NCBI GenBank assembly: GCA_030685235.1 | Contig: MU839166.1 | Span: 62,001-126,000 of the forward strand | Length of the DNA: 64,000 nt | Reading direction: 5' to 3' | Source of the DNA: Copromyces sp. CBS 386.78 | Taxonomy: Eukaryota; Ascomycota; Sordariomycetes; Sordariales; Sordariaceae | Part shown: piece after piece, positions 27,443 to 38,489 of the stretch | Position numbering within the stretch: the stretch's first letter is position 1 | How the letters are laid out: every line of letters starts with the position of its first letter | Made by a program: the position numbers and the translations under genes | Notes under the pieces: generated by a model | Told to the model about the DNA's origin: nothing | The model's database searches: none | What the model saw: only the letters and a program-made list of their open reading frames with translations

Positions 27443-28580
27443 CTTGTGTGTGTGTGTGTGGTTGTAATCTGGTGTTGAGTGGTCCACCTGGGTATCAAGA
27501 GGAATGGTGGATTAGGTCAAGTAAAGTATGACAGCCCAAGAATTAGTGGATGGAGGGGATTCAGAGGGCAACTCCTCCCTGTCAAGAAAACACGATAAAA
27601 CGCGCCAGAGAGCTGGCGCGTGCAAGTGGGGCCATCTTTAATGGCTTCGTTAGTGTGATATTGGTTGTCTAAAAGGATAACTCTCGCCATTGGCTGCCCT
27701 GATTCATCTAACGCAGGATACCACTCAAAGCAGCACCTTGCAGTAACGAAGCATCGCCATTTGACATCATCCGTGGTGTTTCAACCACAACCCGACTTGA
27801 CAATTGAACGAAAGCTTGTACCTCCTGACAAGCTTAATTCACCATTGTCTGACTGCTCCTAAGCCTGATGCTCTCGTTCTCATTCAGAGGAAGTCCTCCA
27901 GCAAGATGCTCTTTCCTTACAAGCAGTTGCAGATGAGGGATGCTCCTTCCTTTTCACCAATTATCTCCCCTTACTCCACTAGGTAATCTTGCAAATGCAG
28001 AACCTTCCATTTCTTTTCATGCTCGTTGTCGTTCCCTCGCTTCATCTGTCACATTCAATCCAATTGATACCAGTCTGCCATCCAACTCTAATCTCTTCTT
28101 TATCTTCATCCCGTCTTCCATTCTTTGGCAGTTCCAATCCATCGACCAGCACTGCCATGGTGTCATGCCATCCAAATCCGCCAGCTGCCAGGCCCAGTCC
28201 GTGGTTGTCGCCTATATCACCGGATTCATGTCAGACAAGGTAATGATATCGAGGTCGAACCAGTCAAAAGCTGTCCCGATCATGCTCGGTCCCAAACTCC
28301 AACATCCCCGGGGAATACAACCTGCAGTGCTACCACAATAGGCTTTAGCCGAGAGAGAGTCAGCCATTTACTGCTCGGAACCAGCAAGCTCGCCCGCATC
28401 TGTCAGCGGCCAAGAAGACCATGTCCTTGTCCCGCTTGCTTGACGTGACGACCTTCTGCAATGGGTAGGAACACCGTGTAGGTAGGTGGGCAGCGTGGCA
28501 GTGAAACTTGATCTATCTTTGGCACTTGACCGCTTTGCTGGCGTCTCAGCTTCTACTATCACTTCAGTTACACCATCAAG
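27443..28580. other. Divergent promoter region, MCM6 / caspase-like gene
   Basis: This 1.1 kb separates the two divergently transcribed starts. A (GT) run lies at about 27445-27460 just 5' of the MCM6 ATG. A GC palindrome at 27600-27621 is listed separately. No gene is seen. Confidence 0.5.
27600..27621. promoter_or_regulatory. Palindrome with GGCGCG cores upstream of MCM6
   Basis: ACGCGCCAG and CTGGCGCGT form a perfect 9+9 inverted repeat around AGAG. It lies about 160 bases upstream of the MCM6 start. Each arm contains GGCGCG/ACGCG, resembling binding sites of the fungal MBF (Mbp1/Res) and metazoan E2F factors that drive G1/S genes, among which MCM genes are classic targets. The site is seen; the factor is inferred. 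Confidence 0.5.
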
Positions 28581-30181
28581 ATGAACAGCAACACGGATTT
28601 CACTCAACTATGGCATCGCCATCTGGCCAACCTTCGCCATGACTTCTCGACTGGAGCTCATGACGCCACTAGCGTACGAGCTGTGCCTTCTGTGGATGCA
28701 AGAGGAGACAGTGAAGCTACGCCCAGGGGCGCTGGTCATTATGGAACCCAAGCAAAACCGCACCCCGTTGGACTTGAGTGGGATGGAGACATGGAGATGG
28801 TGATCGATGCTTTGCAAGAGCTCGAGGTGTAAGTCTAGCTAACCCGACATCTGACATCTGATTCAAGACAAAATGGCTAACGGAGATCTGCAACAGCCAA
28901 AGCCCGATAACCGCCACCGAAGCCCTTAGCCCCGATTCGCCATGGTTCAGAGACAGTCATGTTCGCCGCGACGTTGACGGTGATGGATATATGGAAACCG
29001 AGACCGTAGTGTCATCACCTCAGACTTCGAGCTGGTCAAGGACCCTTGGGCCTTCCAAAGTTCAGAGAGATCGCATGTCTCTGCAGTTACAGCCACAGCC
29101 AAAAAGCCCGGTCAAATTCTACACATCCGCTGCTGTCAATGGGCTTGATACAGCTGCTGGACCACGAACAGAAAAAAGATACTCACATGACTGGTACAGA
29201 GATCATGCAACCCTCCTGTCACACTCTCAACAGCTATACGAGACTTATTCGGCTTATCCAGCATCACCAAGTCTCAACACCGCTCGGCCTGAACCCGAGA
29301 CCGAACCGCCAGAACCCAAAACCAGGTGCATTTCTCCCTCTCCGCGCGGACGATAAGCACAGCTAGCCCAAGAAGTCAACGTCTTGATTCTCAGCTGGGC
29401 CACACCAACGGCAACAAACGCAAACTTCAAGCAACAAGGGCCAACCAAACCCAGCTCAGGTCGGCAAGGGATCAATACCTCCACAGAACCCGTCCGTAAC
29501 GGCTTTAAACGAATGGGATACCGAGTTCAATGCCGACTGATTCCCGAGGACTATCCTACCGCGGCTGTGGAAACCATCCTAGCGAAGTCTCTTGCGGACT
29601 CGGGAATGAACAAGGAGAAAAAGACGTTGCTAATTGTTTATTACGCTGGGCGAGCGGGCATGGTTGGAGAGAGGATGATGTTTTCGAATGCAAGTGGCAC
29701 GAGTCACTTCTTCTGGGAGGACATTCGAGAACCCATCATGTCCAGCGAGGGTGACGTCTTGCTCATCTTTGACTGCCACCGCTCCATCAATTCGACTGGG
29801 GGCATAGAGGAAGAAGATCCAATGCTGGTTGAGCCGGGTTTGGCATCTTCACCCTCCATTAAGCAACTTTTGGGTGCCTGCGTTCCATTGACTGGAACGG
29901 AAACTTCCAGCAGCAAGACAGCAACGCAAATGACCCAGGCCCTATGCAGAATCCTGGACAGCGCCTATGTCAGAGGAGACGGCAAGGTCTCAGTGCAGAG
30001 GCTGTGCTCGTTCATGAAAGAGGAGTTACGACAGGACGGAACCGGGCTCGAGCAAAGGGTTTTTGTTACGCAGTTGGGAGGAAGACACTTGTTGGACATC
30101 GAACTACCTGTATTGTCTGTTGGCACTGGTGTCGATGTTGGCGGTGATTTGTTGCGGGGCATGAAGGTCCTCCAAGGGTAA
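28581..30181 (+). CDS. Caspase-like (C14-type fold) protein, probable pseudo-protease
   Basis: Exon 1 (28581-28828) splices GTAAGT..CAACAG to 28897. The frame then runs to a TAA at 29354, so a second intron must remove it. Two phase-compatible choices are 29326-29394 (GTGCAT..CTCAG) and 29271-29366 (GTCTCA..CTAG). The second keeps VNVLILSW, which looks like the first beta strand of a caspase fold, so the exact join is unresolved. The final exon contains LLIVYYAG and DVLLIFDCHRS, the two catalytic strands of fungal caspase-like proteins. The usual His after YYAG is Arg (CGA, 29651-29653), while the Cys (29774-29776) remains. The N-terminal half is low-complexity with WYRDH and proline/glutamate runs. 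Either a catalytically dead caspase homologue or a decaying gene. Confidence 0.6.
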
Positions 30182-31618
30182 CAGCAAGGGGGCAGATTCC
30201 AAGCTGGACTCCCGTTGGGTAAGTTCAGTCCATTTGAAAGTCTTTCGATCCCTCGAGACCGCTACCTGACCCTCTCGCGTTCCTATCACTGACTTTGGAT
30301 AGTATTCCGTTGGTGTTGGTGCCCTAAAACCAATAGCCCACTCTAGTTTACGGCACAGATGGGAAACACCCCCCGGCGAGCTGAAGATTGAAGATCCAAT
30401 CATAGTTGCAACTCCGCATTTTGGTGATCTCCAGCCCTTGCTAGCGTGTGCTTCATGTTTCTTGTTCCCGAAGCGGTAAACTGATAGAAGACACTAACAT
30501 GGGTTTTACAAACTAGACCAGGTCGATCCACTCCAGCCTCACCAAAGGACGTTCTTATTACTTCTTCATCACATATCTCCAGTGGGGGAAAACGTGTTTT
30601 CAGCGTGGCATGGGATTGCTTGCGTGGATCCTGAAGATGCATCGAGATTCGAACATGTTCGATTTTGGGCGTGTGTCCACCGGGGAATGTGAAGGGCTTG
30701 ATCCCGAAGTGAACCCCAGCTACGGAGCTCCCGACCCACCCGTTGAGCCTCAAGATATGTGATTGACACTAGTGACAGGCATTGCTTTCACCAAGTTACA
30801 TTGGATTAGCGGTTCTTCAGCTACCAACTTCGAAACCTCCTTCCCTTTATCAGTATCATGGTGATAGTTGACGACACTACGGACTTGTCTCCGAGAGTGC
30901 ACACGGAGCCTGCCGCAGACAGTGTCAAGGCAGTGGCTCAAGACATCCCTCGTGGCAACCGTCGTTTCTTTTCCCGTGCGGGGTACTACAGAGCCGCTTC
31001 ATTTGGCGTACGGTTGAAGCATATCTCAAGGGACGTAAAGCGGGGAAGCGAGGATGGTGGGCAATACTAGCCTCGAAGAGGGACTCGAGTTATCACATCT
31101 GCTGATGAGTAGGTCTTTATGGTCTTGTCAAGCTCTCTAACCCAATCACCCCCCTTTTGACTGGAAAAAATCCCATCTTCAGCTCGGTGATCATCAGCTT
31201 CGATTCGATGTCGACTGATGGAAGATGGTGTACAATACAAGACACGATGACATCGAGATGTGGATGAACCCTTGGACCGCTTGTTTGTCTCCGCTCATAT
31301 CGCGAAGTAGCAAACCTGGATATGTTGGATCCATCATACGCCTCCCGATATTCGACACTGTGGACACCATCAAAGGAAGGGCGCCACCTCTACTCATCAC
31401 AGACACACATGACACTATTGGGCTTGGGCCGTGATAGCGTCAGCTTGCAGCTCAAAGACCAAGGCCGATGATGTCGGGGAGCGAGCAACAGGACAGGAGG
31501 ACGGCGAGATGTGGACAAAGGGCAGGTATAAGACCGGCTATCTGTCTCTGTCCTCAAATGCTTCTTGACACCATCATCAACCTCATCATTCTCCTCTATC
31601 ATACATCTGCAACTGAAC
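30182..31618. other. Intergenic, no gene supported
   Basis: Several short frames (for example minus 30400-30753 and plus 30858-31070) show no family signature or clear splicing. A TATAAG at 31527-31532 lies 87 bases before the methyltransferase ATG and is a plausible TATA element. Confidence 0.4.
31527..31532 (+). promoter_or_regulatory. Possible TATA element of the O-methyltransferase gene
   Basis: The hexamer TATAAG occurs 87 bases upstream of the ATG, in a CT-rich leader context. This is suggestive only. Confidence 0.3.
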
Positions 31619-33146
31619 ATGGCCCCCTCCATCCAAGAGCTTTATCATGATACCGTGGACAACACCACACCCAACGTCAAGAGATTATCCTCTTCCTTCG
31701 ACCCCAACGACATCTCCATCAATGCTCGTCCATGCGACCTTGGCCGTGTTTCCGGCCTCATCGACGACATTGCCTCATACAACTGGGGCGATATTGACTT
31801 CTCCACAGACCGCAATGCCCGTATATCCTTGCTGTCCAAGGCTCGCTCTCTGATCGCCGCCCTTGAAACCCCAAGAGAGACTCTGCTAAGGCATATTGGT
31901 GCGGAGGTATGGCCTATACATGTCCTAATCTAGTCAAACCCACCACTAACCGACCGTGCAGACCTCCAACTTCTACACCATCGTCATCGGTATCGAAACA
32001 AACCTCTTCCGCGAAATGGCCAAGGACAACGGCTCTCCCAAGACTGCCACCCATCTCGCCGAGGCCATCTCCTTCGACGCAGACCTCCTCCGGCGCATCC
32101 TCCGTCACCTGGCTTCCATGAACCATATTATCCAAACCGGCGAAGACGAGTACCGCCCCAACAACTTCTCCAAAGCCCTCACCACCTCTCCCCTCGCCGG
32201 CTCTTACCAGTTCTACCGGGATATCTGCATCCCCGCCATGAGCAACCTACACAAGTGGCTCAAGACCAAATCATACCAATCCCCGACAGCCATCATCGAC
32301 AACCCTTTTACCTTTGGGCACCAGACTTCGCAGACGTTCTTTGACATGATTGCCTCGACGGCAAAGAATACCGAACACTTCAACAATCACATGGTAGCCT
32401 ACTGCCAGGGTCATCCAGCATGGTGCTCCGAAAGCGTCTACCCAGCCGCCGACCGTCTCATCTCGGGCTTCGATCCCACTCCCCTGCCAGACGGTTCCGA
32501 CCCAGTAATGCTGGTAGACGTAGGCGGTAACGTCGGTCACGATCTCCAGACCTTCATCTCCCAGCACCCTTCCCACCCTGGCCGACTAGTACTACAAGAC
32601 CTTCCCTCCGTCATTGCCGTCGCCCCTCCCTCTCTCACCTCCCCTCTTCCCAACGGGAAGCACATCCAGGTCCAAGAACACGACTTCTTCACCCCCCAAC
32701 CCGTCGTGGGCGCGCGAGCGTATTACATGCATCATATCATGCACGACTGGCCGGATGTCAAGTGCGTTTCCATATTGACGCGGATCAAGAAGGCGATGAA
32801 ACCCGGGTATTCAAGGTTGTTGATTAACGAGCAGGTTATCCCGGAAAAGAAGGCAAGTTGGGAGGCGACGTATTTGGATTTGTACATGATGGTGTTGTTT
32901 GGGGCTAGAGAGAGGACGGAGAAGGAATGGAGGCGGCTGTTGGAGGATGGGTGTGGATTGAAGGTTTTGGGCGTTTATGGGCCGGGAGGAGGGGTGGAGG
33001 GGATTGTTGAGCGTGAGGTTGCTTTGGAGGAGGGAGAGGGTAGCAGGGATGGTACGGGGGAATATGATGGATACCGATGTATGGAGGGAAAGGAGGACCA
33101 GGACAAGGTGACGAAGGGGAGGAGAAAAATGACGAGGTTAGTGTGA
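31619..33146 (+). CDS. SAM-dependent O-methyltransferase (COMT-like)
   Basis: Exons 31619-31906 and 31962-33146 (intron GTATGG..CACTAAC..GCAG) give about 490 residues. The fold is that of fungal plant-type O-methyltransferases: an N-terminal helical dimerisation/winged-helix region (about 95-200, FREMAKDN, HLAEAISFDADLLRRILRHL), then the Rossmann domain. The SAM glycine motif reads VDVGGNVGHD (about 284-293). Then come VLQDLPSVI, HDFFTPQPV and the catalytic-region HHIMHDWPD with the general-base His, and finally LLINEQVIPE and the substrate-lid Met/Leu motif DLYMMVLFGARERTEKEW. The C-terminal tail after about 445 is charged and unconserved. Such enzymes methylate phenolic or polyketide hydroxyls in secondary metabolism; the substrate cannot be read from sequence. 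No polyketide synthase lies nearby, so it stands alone. Confidence 0.9.
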
Positions 33147-34474
33147 TATCGTGGAAGCTGCGTATTATTGCGGGGATCTGTTAGGGCTCCATCAAAGTTG
33201 GTCCGTTGAGTGCATTTTTCACAGAAATGAGCGGAGGAACAACAGGCACGTTCATGTCGGAGATGCCGGTTGGGGACGGGCTGTTGGGTTCCCAGTTCAT
33301 CTTTGTCCATCTTCCATCATCGTTTCCACTCTCAAGCCCTCAGTTCATCCTTGACCTTCCCCTTTCTCAAACAATTCATTGCGTGACCATCACCACTGGG
33401 AACCCCTCTATGCCATTGCTTTACAACAAACTCCCTTACCTCACAAGTCACCAGCAGCGCCGTCATCACTTCCTAGCCGGTTTGGTACCTATGGAGGACC
33501 CGAACGCGGACAGGCACACATCTCGCCAGTGTAAACAGCCGTTCACGGTAACACGATAACGCCAAAATAAGCCTCGGTAACGGCCCGTGAGGAGACACAA
33601 ATACACAAACTCGAATTTGCCTTGCCCGCTGTTGGGTGTGACATGACTCCCTCCAAGCAAGCACTTGTGGAATGGTTCATGCCGTGTCGCTTGGATGAAA
33701 CTGTTTCAGGAACAAAAAGATGGGGTAACGGTCCTTTGCTCAGACAATGGCACTGCAGGTACGAGTGTACGAGACAAAGAGGCAAACCTCGGATTTGCAT
33801 CATCACCAACACTTTTCAAGCCCGGAGGTATCTAGTTCCACCTTAAGGTACCAACGAACGACAAAACCCGACAAACACTCAAGTCTATACTTGCATCGTG
33901 TGGACAAAGATTCCCTCACAGCTCCAGTAAGGTCTGTTTTTCCTTCCCACCCCCTGCATCTCTGCTCATCTCCCCTGACATGACACTAAATCTCGTACCC
34001 GTCAATTGTATACCAACTTGGCACAACCAAGGGACGGGAATTGGTCACCTCGTTTGTGCAAAGACTTTACGAGCTTACAAAGTCACACCAGTGGCCACAG
34101 TGGGACGTCTCGACGGTCCTGCGTAACGAGTCCATGTGATTACGTGTTCCCAGGCCCCAGCCTGTAAACAGACAACAATGTCGAGGACAGCTGTTTATGT
34201 CACCTCATATACGATACGATACAGCAGTGCCACCGTTGCTCGCTGCAGGGCCAACTAAGCCAGCTGGAGATGAAAGACTGTCGGAAGCGGAAGTAGGACA
34301 AACTGATTCCACGAGGGTATATCAAGAGCATAAAGACTGATTCCGGCAAGTTTAAGGTCCGGCTCGCCCTCTACCGGACGGATCTTTTCCCTCCATGTCT
34401 CTCTCGCTTCAACAGCCTCCTCAGTCCTGCCTTTAGCTGAACCCTAGACACTCTACCCCTAAATCAAGTCACTC
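33147..34474. other. Intergenic, no gene supported
   Basis: Only short frames without signatures are present. The last 150 bases are the probable promoter and leader of the cupredoxin gene, with GGGTATATCAAG at about 34316. Confidence 0.4.
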
Positions 34475-35551
34475 ATGTTATCCCCCCACAGCCACCTCGC
34501 GACATGGCTCCTTTCCATGCTCGCTAGCACCCTCATCGGGGTAACAACAGCAGAAACCATCGTCATCAAAGCCGACGGTCTCGTTTTCGGTCCGGAGATC
34601 ATCACCGCCAACAAGGGTGACACGCTCGAGTTTCACTTCTTGCCCAGAAACCACTCGGTCGTCAAGGGATACTTTGGTCATCCGTGCCAGCCGGCGACGT
34701 CGGATATGGAGGAACCGTTTTTTTCGGGGTTTTTGCCGGCCAAGAGTAATGAGGAGAATGTATGTCTTGTTTCTTTTGGCGTTTCTGTTATTGATCATCT
34801 CTCGTTACTATTCACTCCCTTTCCCCTCTCCTACCCATCTTCAAATAACTAACCAACCCCCCCAAAAAAACAGCCCTCCATCTTCCGCGTAACCGTCTCC
34901 TCAACCGCCCCCTTCCCTTTCTACTGTTCCACCCCCTCCCACTGCTCCAAAGGCATGATGGGCATCGTCAACGGCTCCCCCGACCAGCTCGCCCAATACA
35001 AGACCCAAGCAGCGCAGGAAGCCGCCGCGCAACCCGGCGGCGATTTTTCCTTTGAGAAAATGAACCCGCCTGATCCTTCCAAGCCGTTTGGCGGTGAACT
35101 AGTCAAGAATCCCGATTATGCTGCCTGGTACGGTGGTTCTGGCTCTGGTAGTGGTACCTCTACGGCTGCTGCTGCTGCGGGGACGGAAACGGCGACGGCG
35201 GCGGGGGGAGCAGATGGTTATGGACAGCATCCTCCCCCGCCGCCACCGCCGCCTCCGCCTCCGCCTCCGGCACCTGCTGCTACGACGGTGACGAGTGCGA
35301 GTGCCGAGTCTACGACTGGAGGGGTGGGAGGCGGGACGGCTACTCAAACTCAAGCTTCTGTTGCTGGAAGTGGGGCAGTGGTGACAAGTACCGGGACGTC
35401 GGCTTCGACGGTGAGTGTGACGAGTGGGTTGCCGGCTGAGTCGAGTCAGGCTAGTCAGCCTAGTCAGCCGCCTGCTGCTAATGGGGCCGTGGTTGTCAGT
35501 GGCAAGGGGATGGTTGGGTTAGTAGCTGGTTTGATGGCGTTGATGCTTTGA
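34475..35551 (+). CDS. GPI-anchored extracellular cupredoxin
   Basis: Exons 34475-34759 and 34874-35551 (intron GTATGT..ACAG, 114 b) give about 320 residues. A signal peptide covers residues 1 to about 26 (hydrophobic core LLSMLASTLIGV). The cupredoxin domain (about 28-165) has candidate type-1 copper ligands: His in RNHSVV, Cys in FYCSTPSHC, the following His, and Met in GMMG. A linker follows that is rich in Ser, Thr, Ala and Gly with about 13 consecutive Pro. The C-terminal hydrophobic stretch (VGLVAGLMALML) looks like a GPI-attachment signal. This matches the fungal extracellular serine-rich cupredoxin family found on cell walls and in stress- or conidiation-linked genes; the physiological role is unknown. 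Confidence 0.85.
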
Positions 35552-35923
35552 GGTTGGGGACTGGATGACAACAATATGATTGGGTTGACTGGTGGTGGGT
35601 TTAATATTGAAAAATGTAGGGGAAGATCAGAAACATTTACTTACAGCTAGGAAGGTAATGGTGAACATGCAGACTGGTACACTATACTGAAAGCTTTTCA
35701 TTACATGTTGTCGAAACTGATGAGAACATTAATTAATTAGTATACCATCTCCCGTCGAAATGTGCTGTGGCTGTGGAAAAAACAAAGAGTGTCCTCGCAT
35801 GTGCCCGCCCGTCCCGAGCCAAGGACAGACAGAAATGCCGAATAAGAGACAAGAGAAAAATGGGCCTGGAAACGTAACAACTTGAATCATTTATTTGGAC
35901 AAAAAGATTCATCAATAAAGCAA
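35552..35923. other. Intergenic
   Basis: The 3' region of the cupredoxin gene and 5' flank of the tRNA. No coding signal is seen. Confidence 0.4.
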
Positions 35924-35995
35924 GGTCCGCTGGCTCAATGGCAGAGCGTCTGACTACGAATCAGGAGGTTCCAGGTTCGACCCCTGGGTGGATCG
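35924..35995 (+). tRNA. tRNA-Arg (anticodon ACG)
   Basis: A full cloverleaf can be drawn in 72 bases. The acceptor is GGTCCGC pairing with GTGGATC (two G-T pairs), with discriminator G. The D arm is GCTC/GAGC, and the anticodon stem TCTGA/TCAGG has loop CTACGAA, giving anticodon ACG (wobble A to inosine, reading CGU/CGC/CGA). The T arm is CCAGG-TTCGACC-CCTGG. There is no intron and no encoded CCA. An eight-T run at 36000-36007 is the pol III terminator. Confidence 0.96.
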
Positions 35996-35999
35996 ATAG

Positions 36000-36007
36000 T
36001 TTTTTTT
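36000..36007 (+). terminator. Pol III terminator of tRNA-Arg
   Basis: A run of eight T begins five bases after the discriminator base of the tRNA. Confidence 0.85.
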
Positions 36008-36211
36008 GCTCGGTCTTCATCGTTTTTTGCTCGGTCGGTCTTCGTCCTCGAGTCCGCTGTTCACTAATCACCTACTGTACTGTTCATTCATGATCCTTTT
36101 TCTTTTTTGCCTTTGCTCTCAATTTCCTATCTGTCGACCTGCTTCTAGGTCTGCTGGATATATGAGAGGTCCAGAAGATTGCATTGCACTTGCTGACAAG
36201 GACAGTGGAGA

Positions 36212-36496
36212 GTACAATCTAATACTGGTTTGTTTGTTAGCTCGTACGCCTGGTCTACTGGACGAGATCTTTCTTAAATTGTTCTCAACCCCTCACAAGC
36301 ATAGACACAAATGGGTATATACGGTTCAAAAGAGCTCTAATAAAAATCAATATCGCATATCAAACTCCCCAAAACAGTATATACAAGGTAAGATACGCCT
36401 TAATTATTGAACGAAACGAATCATCAAAATATCAAAACGGCTAAAGAAGTTGACTTGAGGTCTCGAGCTAACAAACAAACCAGTATTAGATTGTAC
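36212..36496. repeat. Perfect 33-base inverted repeat
   Basis: The segment 36212-36244 (beginning GTACAATCTAATACTGG) recurs as an exact reverse complement at 36464-36496, separated by 219 bases. It is about 220 bases downstream of the tRNA-Arg gene. No coding or transposase signal lies between the arms. Confidence 0.85.
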
Positions 36497-37685
36497 CTAT
36501 GTTAGTTGAATAGCAGGAGAAGTATCGTGTTGATGAAAGGAGAAAGGAGAAAGGAAATACCTACCTCTACCAACTTAAACATGCGCACAACGGTTTCGTT
36601 TTCTTGGTGGGTGGCTTCGTAGAGCTGGAGAGAGAGGGCCTCGCCTAATTCTGGGTGTTCGTTGGTCTTTGATGTCCAGCGGTGGGATCTTGTCCTCGAG
36701 CGATTCTGGCGGGGCTCGTCGCGTGTAGGGAATGAACCATGGTGATGATCAAATGTGTCCGACAATTTGGTCTCAAAGTGCGTGTGTTGAGAGGAGGCAA
36801 AGGAGTCGTGGTGATGTCAGCTTACCACGCAAGTGTGGCGCCGCGAGCAGGGGTATCTAACCAGCTCTGAGAGTGCGACGGCAGGGCTTTGTTGTTAGCT
36901 TGCTATCACAAAGTGTAGATATCAATGCGAGAATTTGTTAAGAGTTTAAGTTGCTAGCGGTCGGTTAATCCCCTATACTGAAATGGCCGGGCTAAAGTTA
37001 GAGCACCATTTAAGTAACAGCTGTGCATCACCTTGCAAACAGATGCCCGTCGTCCTGTAAGGTTGGGAAAGAGCACTCCACCCAGATTTTCCATTGTGGT
37101 TGTATTTAAGCTGGCTTTGGCAGGCCATCTCCTCTTCATCGAACCAGGCCACAATCAACCACTTTTCTCCTACCTACTATCCCAATCTTACAGTCCTCTT
37201 TGACTTCAACACCGAAAAACGTCACTCTTTGCCAGTTCTAGACCTTGACGATCCCACCACCCTCGCTTGCCGACTGCCGAAAGCACTCTCGGAAGCAGTC
37301 TTTTGCATGGTGCCTGCCAAGACGACGACATCAGCCGCCATCGGACAACCTGCTCTTCCGCAATATGTACCCCGGATTCCCTTCCGAACCGGCAGATCGA
37401 GACGGACGTTGTCACAACCATTGCGCAATAGGCGCGCGAACCAACAATGTTCTTCCCCGCTGGCTAAACCAAGAAGCCCGGTCTGCAAACGATGGATCCG
37501 CCAACTGGGTGATAACGGCCTCGACGAGCAATATACAACACTTTCCCGCCTGATCTTCTCACCGATGGACTATGGCACGAAATGTCACCATGGAGGACGG
37601 AATCCCGAGTCAACGTGACAGCTACGCAACCGGATGCTGCCTTTGCAAATGCGCCGATGTGATGGCACAGAAGACAGGGCTGGCT

Positions 37686-37692
37686 TATATAA
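37686..37692 (+). promoter_or_regulatory. TATA box of the secreted Cys-rich gene
   Basis: TATATAA lies 71 bases upstream of the ATC codon at 37763. That spacing fits a short leader beginning near 37715 and supports that codon as the expected start. Confidence 0.45.
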
Positions 37693-37762
37693 GTGAAGGG
37701 CCCGGACGATCTGGAAGTTCCCTTTGGGCGTCAGTTTCGCAACCACCGCCCGTTCGCCCAAC

Positions 37763-38396
37763 ATCAAGTCCTCGTACCTGTTGGCCAGCCTTGCCTTGGG
37801 GTCTACCACTCTCGCGAGGCTGATTCCCCGCGCGGAGCTCGATAGCAGACAATGGACGTGTCGTTGGACTGGCCACTGCCTTGGTATGTCCTGATCACAA
37901 GAGCCTCTATAAATCTCGTACTGACATCAAACAGGCGACGAGTGCGAGACCAACCGAGACTGTGATGGCGACCTCGTCTGCAAGAACTACGAGTGTGCAA
38001 ACCCCGGGAGCCCAGTCAAGCCGACCACAACCACGCGTCGACCCACGACTAGTACTATCCGTCCTCCTGTGCCGCCTACTACGACTACTCGTGTTGTGCC
38101 TCCTCCGATTACCACCACTACTCGGCCTATCCCTCCCCCCATCACCACGACTACAAGGACTACGAGCAAACCGATCACCGTGCCGGTGCCTACTACCACG
38201 AGCAAGCCGCCTACCAACCCGGGAAATCCTAGCTGTGGAGATAATCCTTTGGCTTGTATTGGTATGTCAAAGTTGCCGCGTCTCGTGGCCAAGAAGACTA
38301 ACTAATCATGGGTGACAAACAGGCTCCCCGTGCTCGACTGATGCGGACTGCAAGTTCGACTTGATCGTTTGTCAGAATGGTGTTTGCGGACTCTGA
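37763..38396 (+). CDS. Secreted Cys-rich protein, two modules on a Thr/Pro linker; start reads ATC
   Basis: Three exons, 37763-37883, 37935-38261 and 38323-38396, keep one frame and total 174 codons including stop. Both introns start GTATGTC and end CAG, and both split a Gly codon (G|GC), suggesting module duplication. Residues 2 to about 17 form a signal peptide (KSSYLLASLALGSTTLA). The first Cys module (GDECETNRDCDGDLVCKNYEC) and the last (SPCSTDADCKFDLIVCQNG, then VC) share a C-x5-C-x6-C-x4/5-C spacing. Between them lie about 75 residues dominated by Thr, Pro and Arg, a typical O-glycosylated linker. No ATG precedes in frame: the codon at the expected start, in context CAACATCAAG, is ATC. 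It may use near-cognate initiation, have an unseen upstream exon, or be a recently broken gene. Confidence 0.65.
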
Positions 38397-38489
38397 AAAA
38401 GGGGTATCATGCTTTGGACAACGGAAAAAGGCTTCGGTTTAATGTCTTTGTTTCCTTGTTCGACCTCTACGAGCACAGCCACCCAAATG

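Larger units (their letters stand above)
36008..37762. other. Intergenic with a 33-base inverted repeat
   Basis: No gene is firmly supported. A minus-strand open frame at 36502-36765 opens with TTG and lacks an ATG. The 37.1-37.6 kb frames show no family signature. The stretch also contains an inverted repeat (36212-36244 with 36464-36496) and the promoter of the secreted Cys-rich gene. Confidence 0.4.

Noticed and set aside
36502..36765. 87-codon minus frame with a plausible GTAGGT..CTAACATAG intron to a second short exon
   Set aside because: The frame opens with TTG and I could not find an ATG exon; the proposed second exon lies in the 33-base inverted repeat.
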